From: Sphaerochaetaceae bacterium
GTDB taxonomy: Bacteria > Spirochaetota > Spirochaetia > Sphaerochaetales > Sphaerochaetaceae
DNA: 64,000 nt
Reading direction: 5' to 3'
Assembly: GCA_024699225.1 (NCBI GenBank)
Contig: JAILPZ010000062.1
Span: forward strand, 60,358-124,357
Below, one piece after another: positions 16,936-26,335 of this stretch; positions within the stretch are counted from its first letter, which is position 1, and each line of letters starts with the position of its first letter. The notes under the pieces are model-generated. The model made no database searches, was not told the origin of the DNA, and saw only the letters and a list, made by a program, of their open reading frames with translations. Made by a program: the position numbers and the translations under genes.

Positions 16936-17836
16936 AAGACATTCTGTCCTTACAAAGAACCGTCTCCGGGAAAACTTCCTTAGCTTCATCTAAAAGAGTA
17001 TACAGTTCTCTGTCCGTATATCTCGGGCTGTAGTGAATAAGTCCCATTTTCTTTACACCGGCATTTAATGCTATGGTTGCACTTTGTGTACTTGTCATAT
17101 GCTTTTTCTCAAATGCATCCTGGGAGAGATCTTTTGTAAACATACCCTCACAGAGAAGTAAATCTGAGTCTTTCACATGGTCAGCTATATAGGACATGTA
17201 CATGGTATCTGTTACATAGGAAAACTTAATACCTTTTCTGGGTTTCCCGAGGACCTGGTCAGAAGTTATAACATTACCATCTTCAAGAGTTACACTTTCA
17301 CCTTTCTGAAGTTTCCCCCACATGGGACCCATTGGGACACCGAGAGCATTAGCCTTCTCTACAGAAAACTCACCCGGGCGGTCTTTTTCCTTTAATACAT
17401 AACCAAAGCATGGTTTTGTATGTAAAAGAGGAACTGCTTCGACACTATACTCATCATTTTCAAAGATAATACCGGGTTCAACAGTGACAAACTTAATCTG
17501 ATAGTTGATATACATATCCAGAAGCTTTCTGTTTGAATCAATATAATCCTTAAGATTTTCAGGTCCGTATATATACAGAGGTTCAGTTCTGTCAACCTGG
17601 GAAGAAAGCATGAGAAGTCCCGGAAGTCCGGTAACATGGTCTGCATGCATATGAGAAATGAAGATAGATGAAATTTTCTTCCAGTGAAGATTAAGCATCT
17701 TAAGGCTGACCTGAGTTCCTTCTCCACAGTCAAAGAGCATAAGATCGCCGTTTCTTCTGACCATGGCGGATGTGAGGAACCTTCCCGGAAGTGGCTGCAT
17801 GCCACTTGTGCCTAAAACAAATACTTCAAAACTCAT
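16913..17836 (-). CDS. rnz: Ribonuclease Z
   Basis: A metallo-beta-lactamase-fold endonuclease that cuts 3' trailers from tRNA precursors, needed here because none of the six tRNA genes encodes CCA. 307 residues, usual for bacterial RNase Z. Visible motifs: LGTSGMQPLPGR at the N-terminus, LMLFDCGEGTQ, the zinc motif SHMHADHVTGLPGLL, the later HTKPCFGY, and HYSPRYTD. It starts 18 nt after the ABC permease gene and appears to be the last gene of the long operon beginning with the GH57-like gene. The 3' end overlaps a small convergent gene. Confidence 0.95.
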   Translation of the reverse strand: MSFEVFVLGTSGMQPLPGRFLTSAMVRRNGDLMLFDCGEGTQVSLKMLNLHWKKISSIFISHMHADHVTGLPGLLMLSSQVDRTEPLYIYGPENLKDYIDSNRKLLDMYINYQIKFVTVEPGIIFENDEYSVEAVPLLHTKPCFGYVLKEKDRPGEFSVEKANALGVPMGPMWGKLQKGESVTLEDGNVITSDQVLGKPRKGIKFSYVTDTMYMSYIADHVKDSDLLLCEGMFTKDLSQDAFEKKHMTSTQSATIALNAGVKKMGLIHYSPRYTDRELYTLLDEAKEVFPETVLCKDRMSFILNHED

Positions 17837-17854
17837 GACAGAAGAATAGCAGTT

Positions 17855-19009
17855 TTACAGACTTGTGAAAAGTTGAACAGGAGTAATACGTTTTGTCTTT
17901 CTTAATGTCATTCGTACAGTTACAAAACTGATTAATAAAAGAACAGACAGAAGAATAAAAATACTTGAATAAGGTACTGTTACACTGAAATCAAGCAGAT
18001 AATAGGAAAGACTCTCAAACCCTGCCCTGGACAGCATACTCAGTATTGGACTCATATTTAAGGAGAGAATAAGACCAAGGATAAGGCCGGCTGTTATTCC
18101 TGCAACAGTAACTGCGTAAACGGATAGAAATACAGAAGATCTTATCTGAGAATCATTTGCCCCAAGAAGCTTTGAAATAGAAATGCTTTTCATATCTTCT
18201 TCTACAATCTGATTTGCAACAGATGCTGTATAGAAGGCAGCTACACAGACAACCAGAATCAGGATAATCATGATCATCTGACGGCTTGCAACAAAGTTTT
18301 CATAGACAGCAGTATTTTTGGAAGTCCAGACTGTTGTATCCTCAAAACTCTCAAGATAGGAAAAAACGGAATAAGGATTATCAGAGTAAGGAGAATTAAG
18401 AAGAATCTCACAGCTTAAATTCTCTGCAGAAAAAAGCTTTTGAGCATAGTCAAAGTCTATGTAAGCAAGGTTTTTATCAAGGCTGTCATACCCTGTATGA
18501 AAGATTCCTGTTACACGTGAAAGAACGGGCCTTAAAGCCCTTGCCTGACTGTCGGAGACAACCATCATGGCAACCTTATCTCCGGCCTCTACACCAAGTT
18601 TCTCTGCTGTTGCCCTGCTGATATAAATTCCGATTAAGTTTGACTGATTATCAGTAACTGAATCAAAGGTAAGTTCCTTTGAACGTTTTTCATTAAAATA
18701 TGAACTATCAACGCCCTTAACATACAAGGTTGCAGTTTCCGTTGAAGAATAAAGTAAGATATTACCTGAAATAACATAATCAGCTGAGTAAATGGCAGAT
18801 TCAGGTATTGCACTTATATCCTGTTTTGTCTGTATATGTCCGTCTGAGAGGCAGATATATTTTTCAGTTATTCCGCTCATCATACTCTCGGAGAAAACAA
18901 GTGCAAAAATCAGGGGCGCAGTTACAAGGGCAATGAGAATAAAGCATCCTGTGAGTTTCGAACCTGATTTAAGCTTTCTAAAGCCTGTTTTCTTTACAAA
19001 AGGATTCAT
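17855..19009 (-). CDS. FtsX/LolC-E-type ABC transporter permease
   Basis: 384 residues with one N-terminal membrane helix, a large extracytoplasmic domain (about 45-230) and three C-terminal helices ending in VRMTLRKTKRITPVQ: the MacB/LolE permease plan. With the ATPase and second permease upstream it would form an inner-membrane complex resembling the LolCDE lipoprotein exporter; this suits a spirochaete rich in lipoproteins, but substrate is inferred only. It overlaps the ATPase gene by 4 nt. Confidence 0.85.
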   Translation of the reverse strand: MNPFVKKTGFRKLKSGSKLTGCFILIALVTAPLIFALVFSESMMSGITEKYICLSDGHIQTKQDISAIPESAIYSADYVISGNILLYSSTETATLYVKGVDSSYFNEKRSKELTFDSVTDNQSNLIGIYISRATAEKLGVEAGDKVAMMVVSDSQARALRPVLSRVTGIFHTGYDSLDKNLAYIDFDYAQKLFSAENLSCEILLNSPYSDNPYSVFSYLESFEDTTVWTSKNTAVYENFVASRQMIMIILILVVCVAAFYTASVANQIVEEDMKSISISKLLGANDSQIRSSVFLSVYAVTVAGITAGLILGLILSLNMSPILSMLSRAGFESLSYYLLDFSVTVPYSSIFILLSVLLLISFVTVRMTLRKTKRITPVQLFTSL

Positions 19010-19701
19010 TTGCTGTCCTTTATCAGGGTAAGGTTTCTGTTGGTAAGAAGATAAACCCTGTCACATTTCTGGGCAAAATCGTTGTTATGAGTTACCAGGA
19101 GAAGACTTTTCTTCTCAGCCTTTGCAAGACTCAGAAGCAAATTTTCAATCTGAGAAGCATTCTCTTCATCCAGAGCACCTGTAGGTTCATCTGCAAGAAT
19201 TACAGAGGGATTATTCATTAGGGCCCTGCAGATTGAGACTCTCTGCTTTTCTCCTCCGCTTAACTGAGAAGGATAATGATTAATCCTGTCTTCAAGACCT
19301 GTCTTCTTTAATAGTTTTAAAGCCCTTTCCCTGCAGTCCTTTTCTTTAACGCCTGCAATCAGTGAAGGCATAAGAACATTTTCAAGAGCATTAAAATCTT
19401 CAAGAAGAAGATTAGCCTGAAAGATAAAACCTATATGAGAGTTTCTGTGAAAAGATTTTTCCCTGTCATTAAGAGTTGCAAAATCAGTTCCGCTGCAGAT
19501 AACTGAACCGGAACTTGGTGCATCAAGGCCGCCTGCAATCTGTAACAGCGTGCTTTTCCCGCTTCCGCTTTTACCGATAATTGCTGTTGAAACACCATCT
19601 TCAATTGCAAGGTTAATATTATCAAGAATTAATAGTTCTCCACTTCCCTTTCCTGCTGAAGGAAAACTCTTTGATACATTTTTAAGCTCAATCGGGTACA
19701 T
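19006..19701 (-). CDS. lolD: LolD-type ABC transporter ATPase
   Basis: 231 residues, a single nucleotide-binding domain: Walker A GKSGSGKST, Q-loop FIFQANLLLEDFNALENV, signature LSGGEKQRVSICRAL, Walker B VILADEPTGALDEEN and the His switch LVTHNND. The LLEDFNALENVLMP segment is typical of the LolD/MacB/FtsE group that powers FtsX-type permeases. It lies between two such permease genes, overlapping the upstream one by 14 nt and the downstream one by 4 nt, so all three should be translated in a fixed ratio. The lol name rests on architecture, not on seeing the substrate. Confidence 0.88.
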   Translation of the reverse strand: MYPIELKNVSKSFPSAGKGSGELLILDNINLAIEDGVSTAIIGKSGSGKSTLLQIAGGLDAPSSGSVICSGTDFATLNDREKSFHRNSHIGFIFQANLLLEDFNALENVLMPSLIAGVKEKDCRERALKLLKKTGLEDRINHYPSQLSGGEKQRVSICRALMNNPSVILADEPTGALDEENASQIENLLLSLAKAEKKSLLLVTHNNDFAQKCDRVYLLTNRNLTLIKDSK

Positions 19702-20887
19702 TTGCCATTACCTCCATGATTTCTTTTTTAAAAGCCTTTCTGCATCCAAATAGAATAAGAATATAAGTCATAAGAAGAACACCTGCACAGATAAAGATAA
19801 TTTCCTTAGCTCCTATACTTGCAGCAAAAGGAATTGCAGTAAGAATGCTCTGCCTTGAAGTCAGTATAAAAATAATCTTATCTACAAGAGAAAGAATCTT
19901 ATCTATATTACTTACAGCAAGAATGCCTGAAACTACGCCAAAGATCTCACCGAGAATACAGATGATAAGAGCCTGTAAAACAAATACTGAGTTTAAGGAT
20001 TTTTTTGTACATCCAAGGGCTCTGAGCATGGCTCCCTCATTAAGTTTTGTTCTAATCAGGCGCTTTGTAGTATTTCTTAAGTTTACGCAAAGAATTAAAA
20101 ACATGAAGCCCAGGAATATGTACATAACGGTTTTTTCAAGTGTTAACGCAGAATAAAGGGCTCTGTTATACTCCTGCCAGGTGACAACCTGCGCATTCTC
20201 ATCCAGTTCTAAAACTGAACGTGCAAAGGATGCTGTATTCAAATTTGTGTAGACGGCATAGATAATCTGTGTTTTAGGATTAATCTCTAAAAGAGCATTT
20301 ATATCCATCAGAACAGTAGATGAGCTGTAATCTGTAATATAAGAGGCATAAAGGCCGCCTATGCCGCTTTCATATGTAAAAGGGACTATTGTAGCTGTCT
20401 TACCGGGCCTTAAAAAAGTAAAATCAATTTCATCTTCTGCTGAAAGCCCAAGTGAGTTTATAAGAGCTAAAGAAAAGGCTCCCTTATCTGAAAGAGAAGA
20501 ATAATCAGTATAAAAGACAAGACTTTCAGAGAACCTCGGATCATTTACAAGATTCTCACTAATACCTCTGACTCTTGCCGTTGCGCTGTTTCCGTAATTC
20601 TTATCAACTATCAGGGCTGCAGTTTCACATGTTTCATATACTGAGGAGTTTGCGTCTATTGCCCTAAGATCGTCAATTGTAAGAGTATCTGATATTACTG
20701 TAAGGTCATAGGACTCTATGTTTCTCAAATGTCTGATTTGAGCATCCTGAAGTCCATTCATAACTGCACTTACTATCATCAGTGCAATAATACCTGCACC
20801 AATTCCCAGAATCTGCATTATGGCGGTACGTCTTCTTCCGCCTGTTTTTGAGAATGCATATCTGAAAGCAGTTTTAAATATAAACAT
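19688..20887 (-). CDS. FtsX/LolC-E-type ABC transporter permease
   Basis: 399 residues with the same plan as the other permease: a first helix in the IMQILGIGAGIIALMIVSAV region, a periplasmic domain (about 50-260), and three C-terminal helices including LEKTVMYIFLGFMFLILC. The LIRTKLNEGAMLRALGCTKKSL segment matches the cytoplasmic coupling region of LolC/E-type proteins (ILRTLG motif). The pair of different permeases with one ATPase suggests a heterodimeric LolCDE-like exporter. Its ATG overlaps the stop of the preceding gene by one base. Confidence 0.85.
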   Translation of the reverse strand: MFIFKTAFRYAFSKTGGRRRTAIMQILGIGAGIIALMIVSAVMNGLQDAQIRHLRNIESYDLTVISDTLTIDDLRAIDANSSVYETCETAALIVDKNYGNSATARVRGISENLVNDPRFSESLVFYTDYSSLSDKGAFSLALINSLGLSAEDEIDFTFLRPGKTATIVPFTYESGIGGLYASYITDYSSSTVLMDINALLEINPKTQIIYAVYTNLNTASFARSVLELDENAQVVTWQEYNRALYSALTLEKTVMYIFLGFMFLILCVNLRNTTKRLIRTKLNEGAMLRALGCTKKSLNSVFVLQALIICILGEIFGVVSGILAVSNIDKILSLVDKIIFILTSRQSILTAIPFAASIGAKEIIFICAGVLLMTYILILFGCRKAFKKEIMEVMANVPD

Positions 20888-21534
20888 TACAGGTACTCTA
20901 TTTTCAAAATTTTAATAAGATCAGGTCCGTAAGTAATTTTTGCAACAGCCCTGCCTCTGTTATAGACGGTCTTAATCAGACCATCTGTGGAATAGACTCC
21001 GCTTTCTTTTAAAAGAGAGTTCTCATACTCTTCATAAGAAGTAACTTTTTCACCGGTATAGTATTCTCTGTATTCCTTATTACCGTTAATTGTTGTTTTA
21101 CCGGTTAAAACAGAGTTCTCATCATATTCATACTGTATGACAGTATCTTCTCTCTCCTCTTTCAGAAGAAGGCCGGAAACCGAATAAGTGTATACAGAAT
21201 CAGATTCTACATATATTATATTATCATTTTCATCAGTAGTAAAATTACCCTTATAAGGCTGCTCGGATTCTTTGAATAAAACACTGTTATCAGTTTTAAC
21301 TGCAATAAGACTGAAATCTGAAGGATCTCTTAAATAATACTCTGTAGTAATATTACCCTGAGCATCAACAATGGTTGTAAAGAGAAGAAGACCGTTAAGA
21401 TAGGTATATGTGTAACTGTTACCTTCATCATCGGTTTCGTTCATAAGGTATGTACCGTCGTAGGTTTTATTACTTTCTGAAAATACAGAAAACAAAGAGA
21501 TAAAAACCAGAACAGATACAAGAATTTTTCTCAT
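20887..21534 (-). CDS. Secreted protein of unknown function
   Basis: 215 residues with a signal peptide (VLVFISLFSVFSES) and a periplasmic or surface beta-rich body. Repeated short blocks such as DEGNSYTYTYLNG, DAQGNITTEYYL and DSVYTYSVSGLLLKEE recall MORN/YD-like hairpin repeats. No family assignment. It overlaps ftsY and the first permease gene by 4 and 1 nt, so it may be a periplasmic partner of the exporter; that link rests on position only. Confidence 0.7.
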   Translation of the reverse strand: MRKILVSVLVFISLFSVFSESNKTYDGTYLMNETDDEGNSYTYTYLNGLLLFTTIVDAQGNITTEYYLRDPSDFSLIAVKTDNSVLFKESEQPYKGNFTTDENDNIIYVESDSVYTYSVSGLLLKEEREDTVIQYEYDENSVLTGKTTINGNKEYREYYTGEKVTSYEEYENSLLKESGVYSTDGLIKTVYNRGRAVAKITYGPDLIKILKIEYL

Positions 21535-22379
21535 TTTCCAATAAGGGCTTTAATATACTCTTCCTTATCAAAGACTTCAAAGTCTTCATAGTGCTCACCT
21601 GTACCAACAAAAGCTACAGGTATTCCAATCTGGGTAAGAGCACCGGCCTTGGACTGAGAGTCATATTTTGTAAGTATGACAGCATCAAGCTTCACAGCTT
21701 CATTAAACAGTCTGGCCTGACTTACAGCATTCTGACCTGTTGTAGCATCAAGAACCAGAATCTTTCTTACATTTTCAGGTTTTACCCTGGCTCCAATAAT
21801 CTTATTAATCTTCTGAAGCTCTTTCATGAGGTTTTCTTTATTGTGCATTCTGCCTGCAGTATCACAGAGAATCAGTTCATCTCCTTTTGCAAGTGCACTG
21901 GTTATGGCATCATATACAACAGCACCGGGGTCACTGCCTGTTTCCTGATGCACTATTCTGGTTCCTGTACGCTCAGCATGCATTTCAAGCTGTTCTATTG
22001 CAGCAGCTCTGAATGTGTCAGCAGCAGCCATTATTACGCTGTAACCCTTTTTAGAATAATATTTTGCCATCTTTCCAATTGAAGTGGTTTTACCTACTCC
22101 GTTTACACCAAGAACAAGGTATACATTAAGTTCACCCTTAATAGGAGTAAGGTCTGCAGAAGAAATCTTTTCAGATATGGTGGTCTTGACCAGTTCTGTA
22201 AGTTCGTCTTCAGTTTTTGGTTTGTTTTCTCTGACAAGGTCACTGATTTCCATTGCATTCTTAGCTCCGAAATCCCCCTCAATCAATGTATCTTCAAGAT
22301 CTTCAAAAAACGATTCGTCAAGAGTTTTATTAAGTCCGAAAAGATTTTTAAGTTTAGCTCCAAAACCAAATTTTCCCAT
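21531..22379 (-). CDS. ftsY: Signal recognition particle receptor FtsY
   Basis: The SRP receptor GTPase that brings ribosome-SRP complexes to the membrane; Ffh is encoded at 46567-47904. 282 residues comprising the N and G domains only; the acidic membrane-binding A domain of E. coli FtsY is absent, leaving an amphipathic start (MGKFGFGAKLKNLFGL). GTPase motifs: GVNGVGKTTSIGK, DTFRAAAIEQL, DTAGRMHNKENLM, TKYD. The ATG at 22379 is preferred over an in-frame GTG at 22388 because AAAGGTGA is well spaced for it. It directly follows the PEGA gene. Confidence 0.95.
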   Translation of the reverse strand: MGKFGFGAKLKNLFGLNKTLDESFFEDLEDTLIEGDFGAKNAMEISDLVRENKPKTEDELTELVKTTISEKISSADLTPIKGELNVYLVLGVNGVGKTTSIGKMAKYYSKKGYSVIMAAADTFRAAAIEQLEMHAERTGTRIVHQETGSDPGAVVYDAITSALAKGDELILCDTAGRMHNKENLMKELQKINKIIGARVKPENVRKILVLDATTGQNAVSQARLFNEAVKLDAVILTKYDSQSKAGALTQIGIPVAFVGTGEHYEDFEVFDKEEYIKALIGK

Positions 22380-22384
22380 ATCTA

Positions 22385-23410
22385 TCACCTTTTTGAGTTG
22401 TAATCTGCATAATTGTAATAATCTATCAGCCTGTAAACCATATTTCCTATGGAAACAACAATCAGGCCTGTAGATACTTTATCTGCCAAATTGTAATAAG
22501 AACTTTCAGAGGAAATAGCTGAGTTTACAACTGCCTTAAGACCAATTGAAAGGAGCATTCCTCCAAAAGAAGCATAGAAGCTGTCAGATGCCTTTTTGTA
22601 AAGCTGTGAATCATCCATCCACTGAGGTTTTAAAATAACAGATACCTCATCTTTTGCCTCATTTAAGGAAATATACTGATCTATATATCCTTCTGATTTT
22701 AAGGTCAAAAGAAGCGGTAATGTATAGCTGTCCAGTATGTACGGAGTCTCTCCGACATTTTTGCCGTTAATATAGACAGAAGATACAACGTTGCTATCTA
22801 CTGTAAGAGGACCATATACCACTTCAGGTTCAGTAACATCCTCATATTCTTCTGAGTAGGAGAAAAAGGATCCGAGGGCACTGTACTCTTCTGCAGTAAA
22901 AACATCAGTATCAGATGAGATAACGGTAGACAACTCAGTAATCTCATCAGTCAGAAGACTGTAAACTGTAATAGTTCTAAGTGAAACAGCATTTAAGTCC
23001 TTAATCTCATTGAAGATAAGGATCTCACTATCTGTCTGGGAACAGATGTATTTAAGTACATTCCGGTCTTCCGTAAAAGATGAGAAATAAGAAGTTGTAA
23101 CTATTTTAAAATCTTCTCCATCATCTTTATATGAATAGGAACTTATACTGTCTTTTGCAGCATTTATACTGCTTATATCTTCTGTCTTGTAGGAAGCGTG
23201 AAGATCATTCTCCAAAGCCAATATTTCTCTTTCTTCTCTAACCTTCTGAATAAGAGAAGACAGTTCCTCTGAGTAAGGAACTGCCGTAACTTTATTCTCC
23301 AGATAAGAGCTTATCTCCTCATTTGCAGGACACAGACATACATTTAAAGTGCCTGCAAAACATACAGAGGAAAAAAGAATGAGAAAGACAGAGAATAATA
23401 ATCGCTTCAA
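22385..23410 (-). CDS. Secreted PEGA-domain protein with C-terminal membrane segments
   Basis: 341 residues: a signal peptide (FSVFLILFSSVCFA), an extracytoplasmic region, a PEGA-like domain (about 200-265; VVSSVYINGKNVGETP, ILDSYTLPLLLTLKSEGY), then two hydrophobic stretches in the last 70 residues. PEGA domains are surface-associated beta-sandwiches; the function here is unknown. The start codon is TTG, directly after the prfB TAA stop, supported by CAGGAG 7 nt upstream. Confidence 0.75.
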   Translation of the reverse strand: MKRLLFSVFLILFSSVCFAGTLNVCLCPANEEISSYLENKVTAVPYSEELSSLIQKVREEREILALENDLHASYKTEDISSINAAKDSISSYSYKDDGEDFKIVTTSYFSSFTEDRNVLKYICSQTDSEILIFNEIKDLNAVSLRTITVYSLLTDEITELSTVISSDTDVFTAEEYSALGSFFSYSEEYEDVTEPEVVYGPLTVDSNVVSSVYINGKNVGETPYILDSYTLPLLLTLKSEGYIDQYISLNEAKDEVSVILKPQWMDDSQLYKKASDSFYASFGGMLLSIGLKAVVNSAISSESSYYNLADKVSTGLIVVSIGNMVYRLIDYYNYADYNSKR

Positions 23411-24515
23411 TTATTTCTCCTGATTCCAGCGAAGGAAAGCCTCAATAAAATTATCAAGTTCTCCATCCATTACAGCCTGGATATTACCTGTCTGTTCTCC
23501 TGTTCTTACGTCCTTAACCATTGTATAAGGCTGGAAAACGTAGCTTCTTATCTGAGAACCCCATTCGTTGTTTTTCTTTTCAATTGCCTCAGCAGCATGT
23601 TCTTCTGCAAGTTTTGCACTGTAATAGTCATAAAGACGGCTGCGGAGCATCTTGAAACAGAATTCCTTGTTCATCTGCTGTGATCTTTCATTCTGACACT
23701 GTACAACTATACCTGTGGGATAGTGTGTAATTCTTACAGCTGAGTCAGTCTTGTTAACATGCTGACCACCTGCACCACCTGCACGGTAAGTATCAATACG
23801 GATATCTTCAGGCTTAATATCAATATCAATATTGTCCTCAACAACAGGAGAAGCATAAACAGCTGAGAAAGAAGTATGCCTTCTTGCATTAGAGTCAAAT
23901 GGAGAAATACGGACAAGTCTGTGAACTCCGGCCTCACCTTTAAGGTAGCCGAAAGCATAGGGACCTGAGACCTGGATTGTTACACTCTTATAACCACCCT
24001 CATCTTCAAGCATATCAAGAATTTCAGTCTTGAATTTATGCTTTTCACACCATCTGAGGTACATTCTCATCAGCATGCCTGTCCAGTCACATGCTTCTGT
24101 GCCACCGGCACCTGCATGGATTGTCAAGAATACATCTCCCTTATCGTATTTACCGTTAAGAAGTGTTTTAAGTTTCAGAGGCTTATAGTCTTTTTCCAGC
24201 TGGAGGATTCTTGCATCTACTTCAGCAGCATATTCGGGATTATTATCATCTTCCTCTTCATAAAGAGCTATAAGATCATATGTTTCTTCAATATCGGAAA
24301 GAAGCTTCTCAAAAGGAACAACAATATCTTTAATTGCATTCATCTGGGAGAATACCGCATCTGCATTATTCTTATCGTTCCAGAAGCCCGGTTCCTGTGT
24401 CTGGTTTTCAAGTTCGGAGAGTTTAGATTTCAGACCCTCAGGGTCAAAGTCCCCTCCAGATTGCATCAGATTCAGTTTTGAGCTGTTCAAGTAAAGCTCT
24501 GTTTTCAAGTGTCAT
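23411..24515 (-). CDS. prfB: Peptide chain release factor 2 with programmed +1 frameshift
   Basis: RF2 terminates at UGA and UAA. The true start is ATG at 24515 behind AAGGAGA. Frame 0 reads 23 codons (MTLENRALLEQL... WRGL) to an in-frame TGA at 24444-24446. The site AGGGGACTTTGAC (24443-24455) contains the canonical CTT TGA C slip sequence with an internal Shine-Dalgarno-like AGGGG. After +1 slippage translation continues DPEGLKSKLSELEN to the end, giving about 367 residues, including GGAGGQHVNKTDSAVRI (the catalytic GGQ loop). The shift autoregulates RF2: low RF2 favours slippage. It starts 3 nt after the GH57-like gene, whose end holds its ribosome site. Confidence 0.95.
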
Positions 24516-24518
24516 GGT

Positions 24519-26273
24519 TTATCTCCTTCTATAAACATCAATTCTGAACAGTGAGGAGAAAGCAATCTTTTCTCCTTCTTTAAGATTCAGTAACTTTTTG
24601 AATTTTATCTGAGTGTACTGATAAAACAGTTTCTCTCCAAGATAGGTTTCAGCGGAATGTTCAACTTCTCTTGTTGAGAATTCACAGTCGGTATCATTTA
24701 CTATGGAAACTGTCAGAGGAACAGTTTTATCAGAAATAGAAAACTGCCTTGACTGAGTTTTATCATAGATGAAAGGTGTTTTCTCAGGCATGGAAATATT
24801 TAAAATAATCTCAAGTGCAGTATTTTGTACAGCTGTCTTTCCTGAGTTTTCAACTTCATATTCAACTATGAAAGAAGCCTGCCTGAATTTAAAATGCTTT
24901 TTAACTGTAATTCTGAAACTGTCCAGATCAGCAGTTTCTGAGAAAACATAATCATAATTCTTCTTATCAGAATTCAAACACTCATAGGTTTTGTTTCCAA
25001 GATCTACTACCTTGTCAGTTGAAAGATTTCTGAGATGGTCAGTGTAAAGCCCTGCACCGTTGTGCATGACAAGGTTAATATCTGCCTGATTAACCGTAAG
25101 AAGATTAATAGTTGAGCCCTTGGGATTTAAAAGTGCAGAAAAACCTTTCTGAATAATCAGCTTTGAAGGACTTGAAGAACAATCTTCATAGAGTTCCACA
25201 GGTATGGTCTGACTTGGTGTCTGATAAAGAACATTAAAAAACTGTGCAAAATTACGGCTCACATATTTTTTAATTAAATTATTGTACCTGTATTCAGGAA
25301 TATAGGTAAAACCGGACTCACACCTTATAAAATGATAGTCAAGATTGGTTCTGGCTGTTGAATTCTTCTTGTATGACTTAACAACATCCCTAAGCGAATT
25401 AACTGTATTAAAAGTCTTGGTAAGATACGGGTCTTTGAGAATATTATGTCCCAGTGAGTTAATTCCGGATGTGTTCATGTCTCTTCCGTAAATACCGTCA
25501 GGGAAATAGAAATTAGTGTTTACAGAGTGACTTGCAAGATACTCAGAAGGAAGAATACAGCCCTTCCCGCCAGACTTTAAAATGATATTAAACACTTCAG
25601 AATTACCTGCACTGTACATAAGCTGGTTCATGTTTATCATGACTGTAGAGAATGACGGCATGGCACTCTTAGCTGTTTTTCTAATGGTATTAAGTAATTT
25701 TTCAGAAGTATCCTTTGTTCTGTAAGCCTCGGCTATTTCTTTACTGAACCGGTCACTGAACGGAAATATAACAGCCTTTTTTCCAAGTTCATTCATAATA
25801 AACGGTTTGTTGAAAAGAACTGCATTATGAGTGCTGGAAAACTGAGAAATAATAATATATTCAAGAGAACTTAATTCCATGACTGATACAAGAGAAGATT
25901 TGAAAACCTGATATGGACACCACAGTCCCTTTGGCTTGTTTCCAATCTTCTTTCTTATGTATGTTGTGGATTTTTCTATCTGATTGGCATATTCATGTGT
26001 TGGAATAAGGCTGAATATAGAATCCTTATATGTAGAGCTTAACAGCTCAAGCTGATTCTTATTGGCAAGATTATGAATGAGCATATTAATCTCAGGATGG
26101 TGTTTTTCAAACCATTCAAACTCAGTATTGCCGAGCTTAAGAACAACCTTGTATTCCGGATTATTATAAATTGTAGTGAGCAGAGGGCTGAGCTGATGCG
26201 CAAGTAAAGCCTCGAACTCTTCGTCCGGAGAACCCTGAGGTAACTGACTGTATGCTCCAAGAATTAGTTTCAT
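24519..26273 (-). CDS. GH57-like (alpha-glucan) protein with degenerate active site
   Basis: 584 residues. The N-terminal part follows the GH57 (beta/alpha)7-barrel family of amylases and 4-alpha-glucanotransferases; PEINMLIHNLANKNQLELLSS, GLWCPYQV, CILPSEYLASHS and FYFPDGIYG align with conserved stretches, and the C-terminal half looks like the beta-rich domain (DUF1926-like). Key positions differ: the usual HQP is YSQLPQ, the Glu of the GxWxxE motif is missing (GLWCPYQ), and the GEKFG-like segment reads NQLMYS. It may be a non-catalytic glucan-binding or regulatory paralogue. ATG at 26273 is chosen because GAGGGAGAT precedes it. First gene of the prfB-ftsY operon. Confidence 0.65.
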   Translation of the reverse strand: MKLILGAYSQLPQGSPDEEFEALLAHQLSPLLTTIYNNPEYKVVLKLGNTEFEWFEKHHPEINMLIHNLANKNQLELLSSTYKDSIFSLIPTHEYANQIEKSTTYIRKKIGNKPKGLWCPYQVFKSSLVSVMELSSLEYIIISQFSSTHNAVLFNKPFIMNELGKKAVIFPFSDRFSKEIAEAYRTKDTSEKLLNTIRKTAKSAMPSFSTVMINMNQLMYSAGNSEVFNIILKSGGKGCILPSEYLASHSVNTNFYFPDGIYGRDMNTSGINSLGHNILKDPYLTKTFNTVNSLRDVVKSYKKNSTARTNLDYHFIRCESGFTYIPEYRYNNLIKKYVSRNFAQFFNVLYQTPSQTIPVELYEDCSSSPSKLIIQKGFSALLNPKGSTINLLTVNQADINLVMHNGAGLYTDHLRNLSTDKVVDLGNKTYECLNSDKKNYDYVFSETADLDSFRITVKKHFKFRQASFIVEYEVENSGKTAVQNTALEIILNISMPEKTPFIYDKTQSRQFSISDKTVPLTVSIVNDTDCEFSTREVEHSAETYLGEKLFYQYTQIKFKKLLNLKEGEKIAFSSLFRIDVYRRR

Positions 26274-26299
26274 ATCTCCCTCTGTTAACAACAAATTAC

Positions 26300-26328
26300 T
26301 TTCAATGTTACATGAAAATCAGTATTAT
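26300..26328 (+). promoter_or_regulatory. Promoter of the P-loop/Asp23-like gene
   Basis: TTTCAA (26300-26305), a 17-bp spacer and TATTAT (26323-26328). The predicted start falls at the ATG (26336), implying a leaderless message. Confidence 0.5.
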
Positions 26329-26335
26329 TTAAACC

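Noticed and set aside
23411-24508. prfB read as a single frame from TTG at 24508
   Set aside because: The ATG at 24515 with strong ribosome site and the canonical CTTTGAC slip site explain the gene better.
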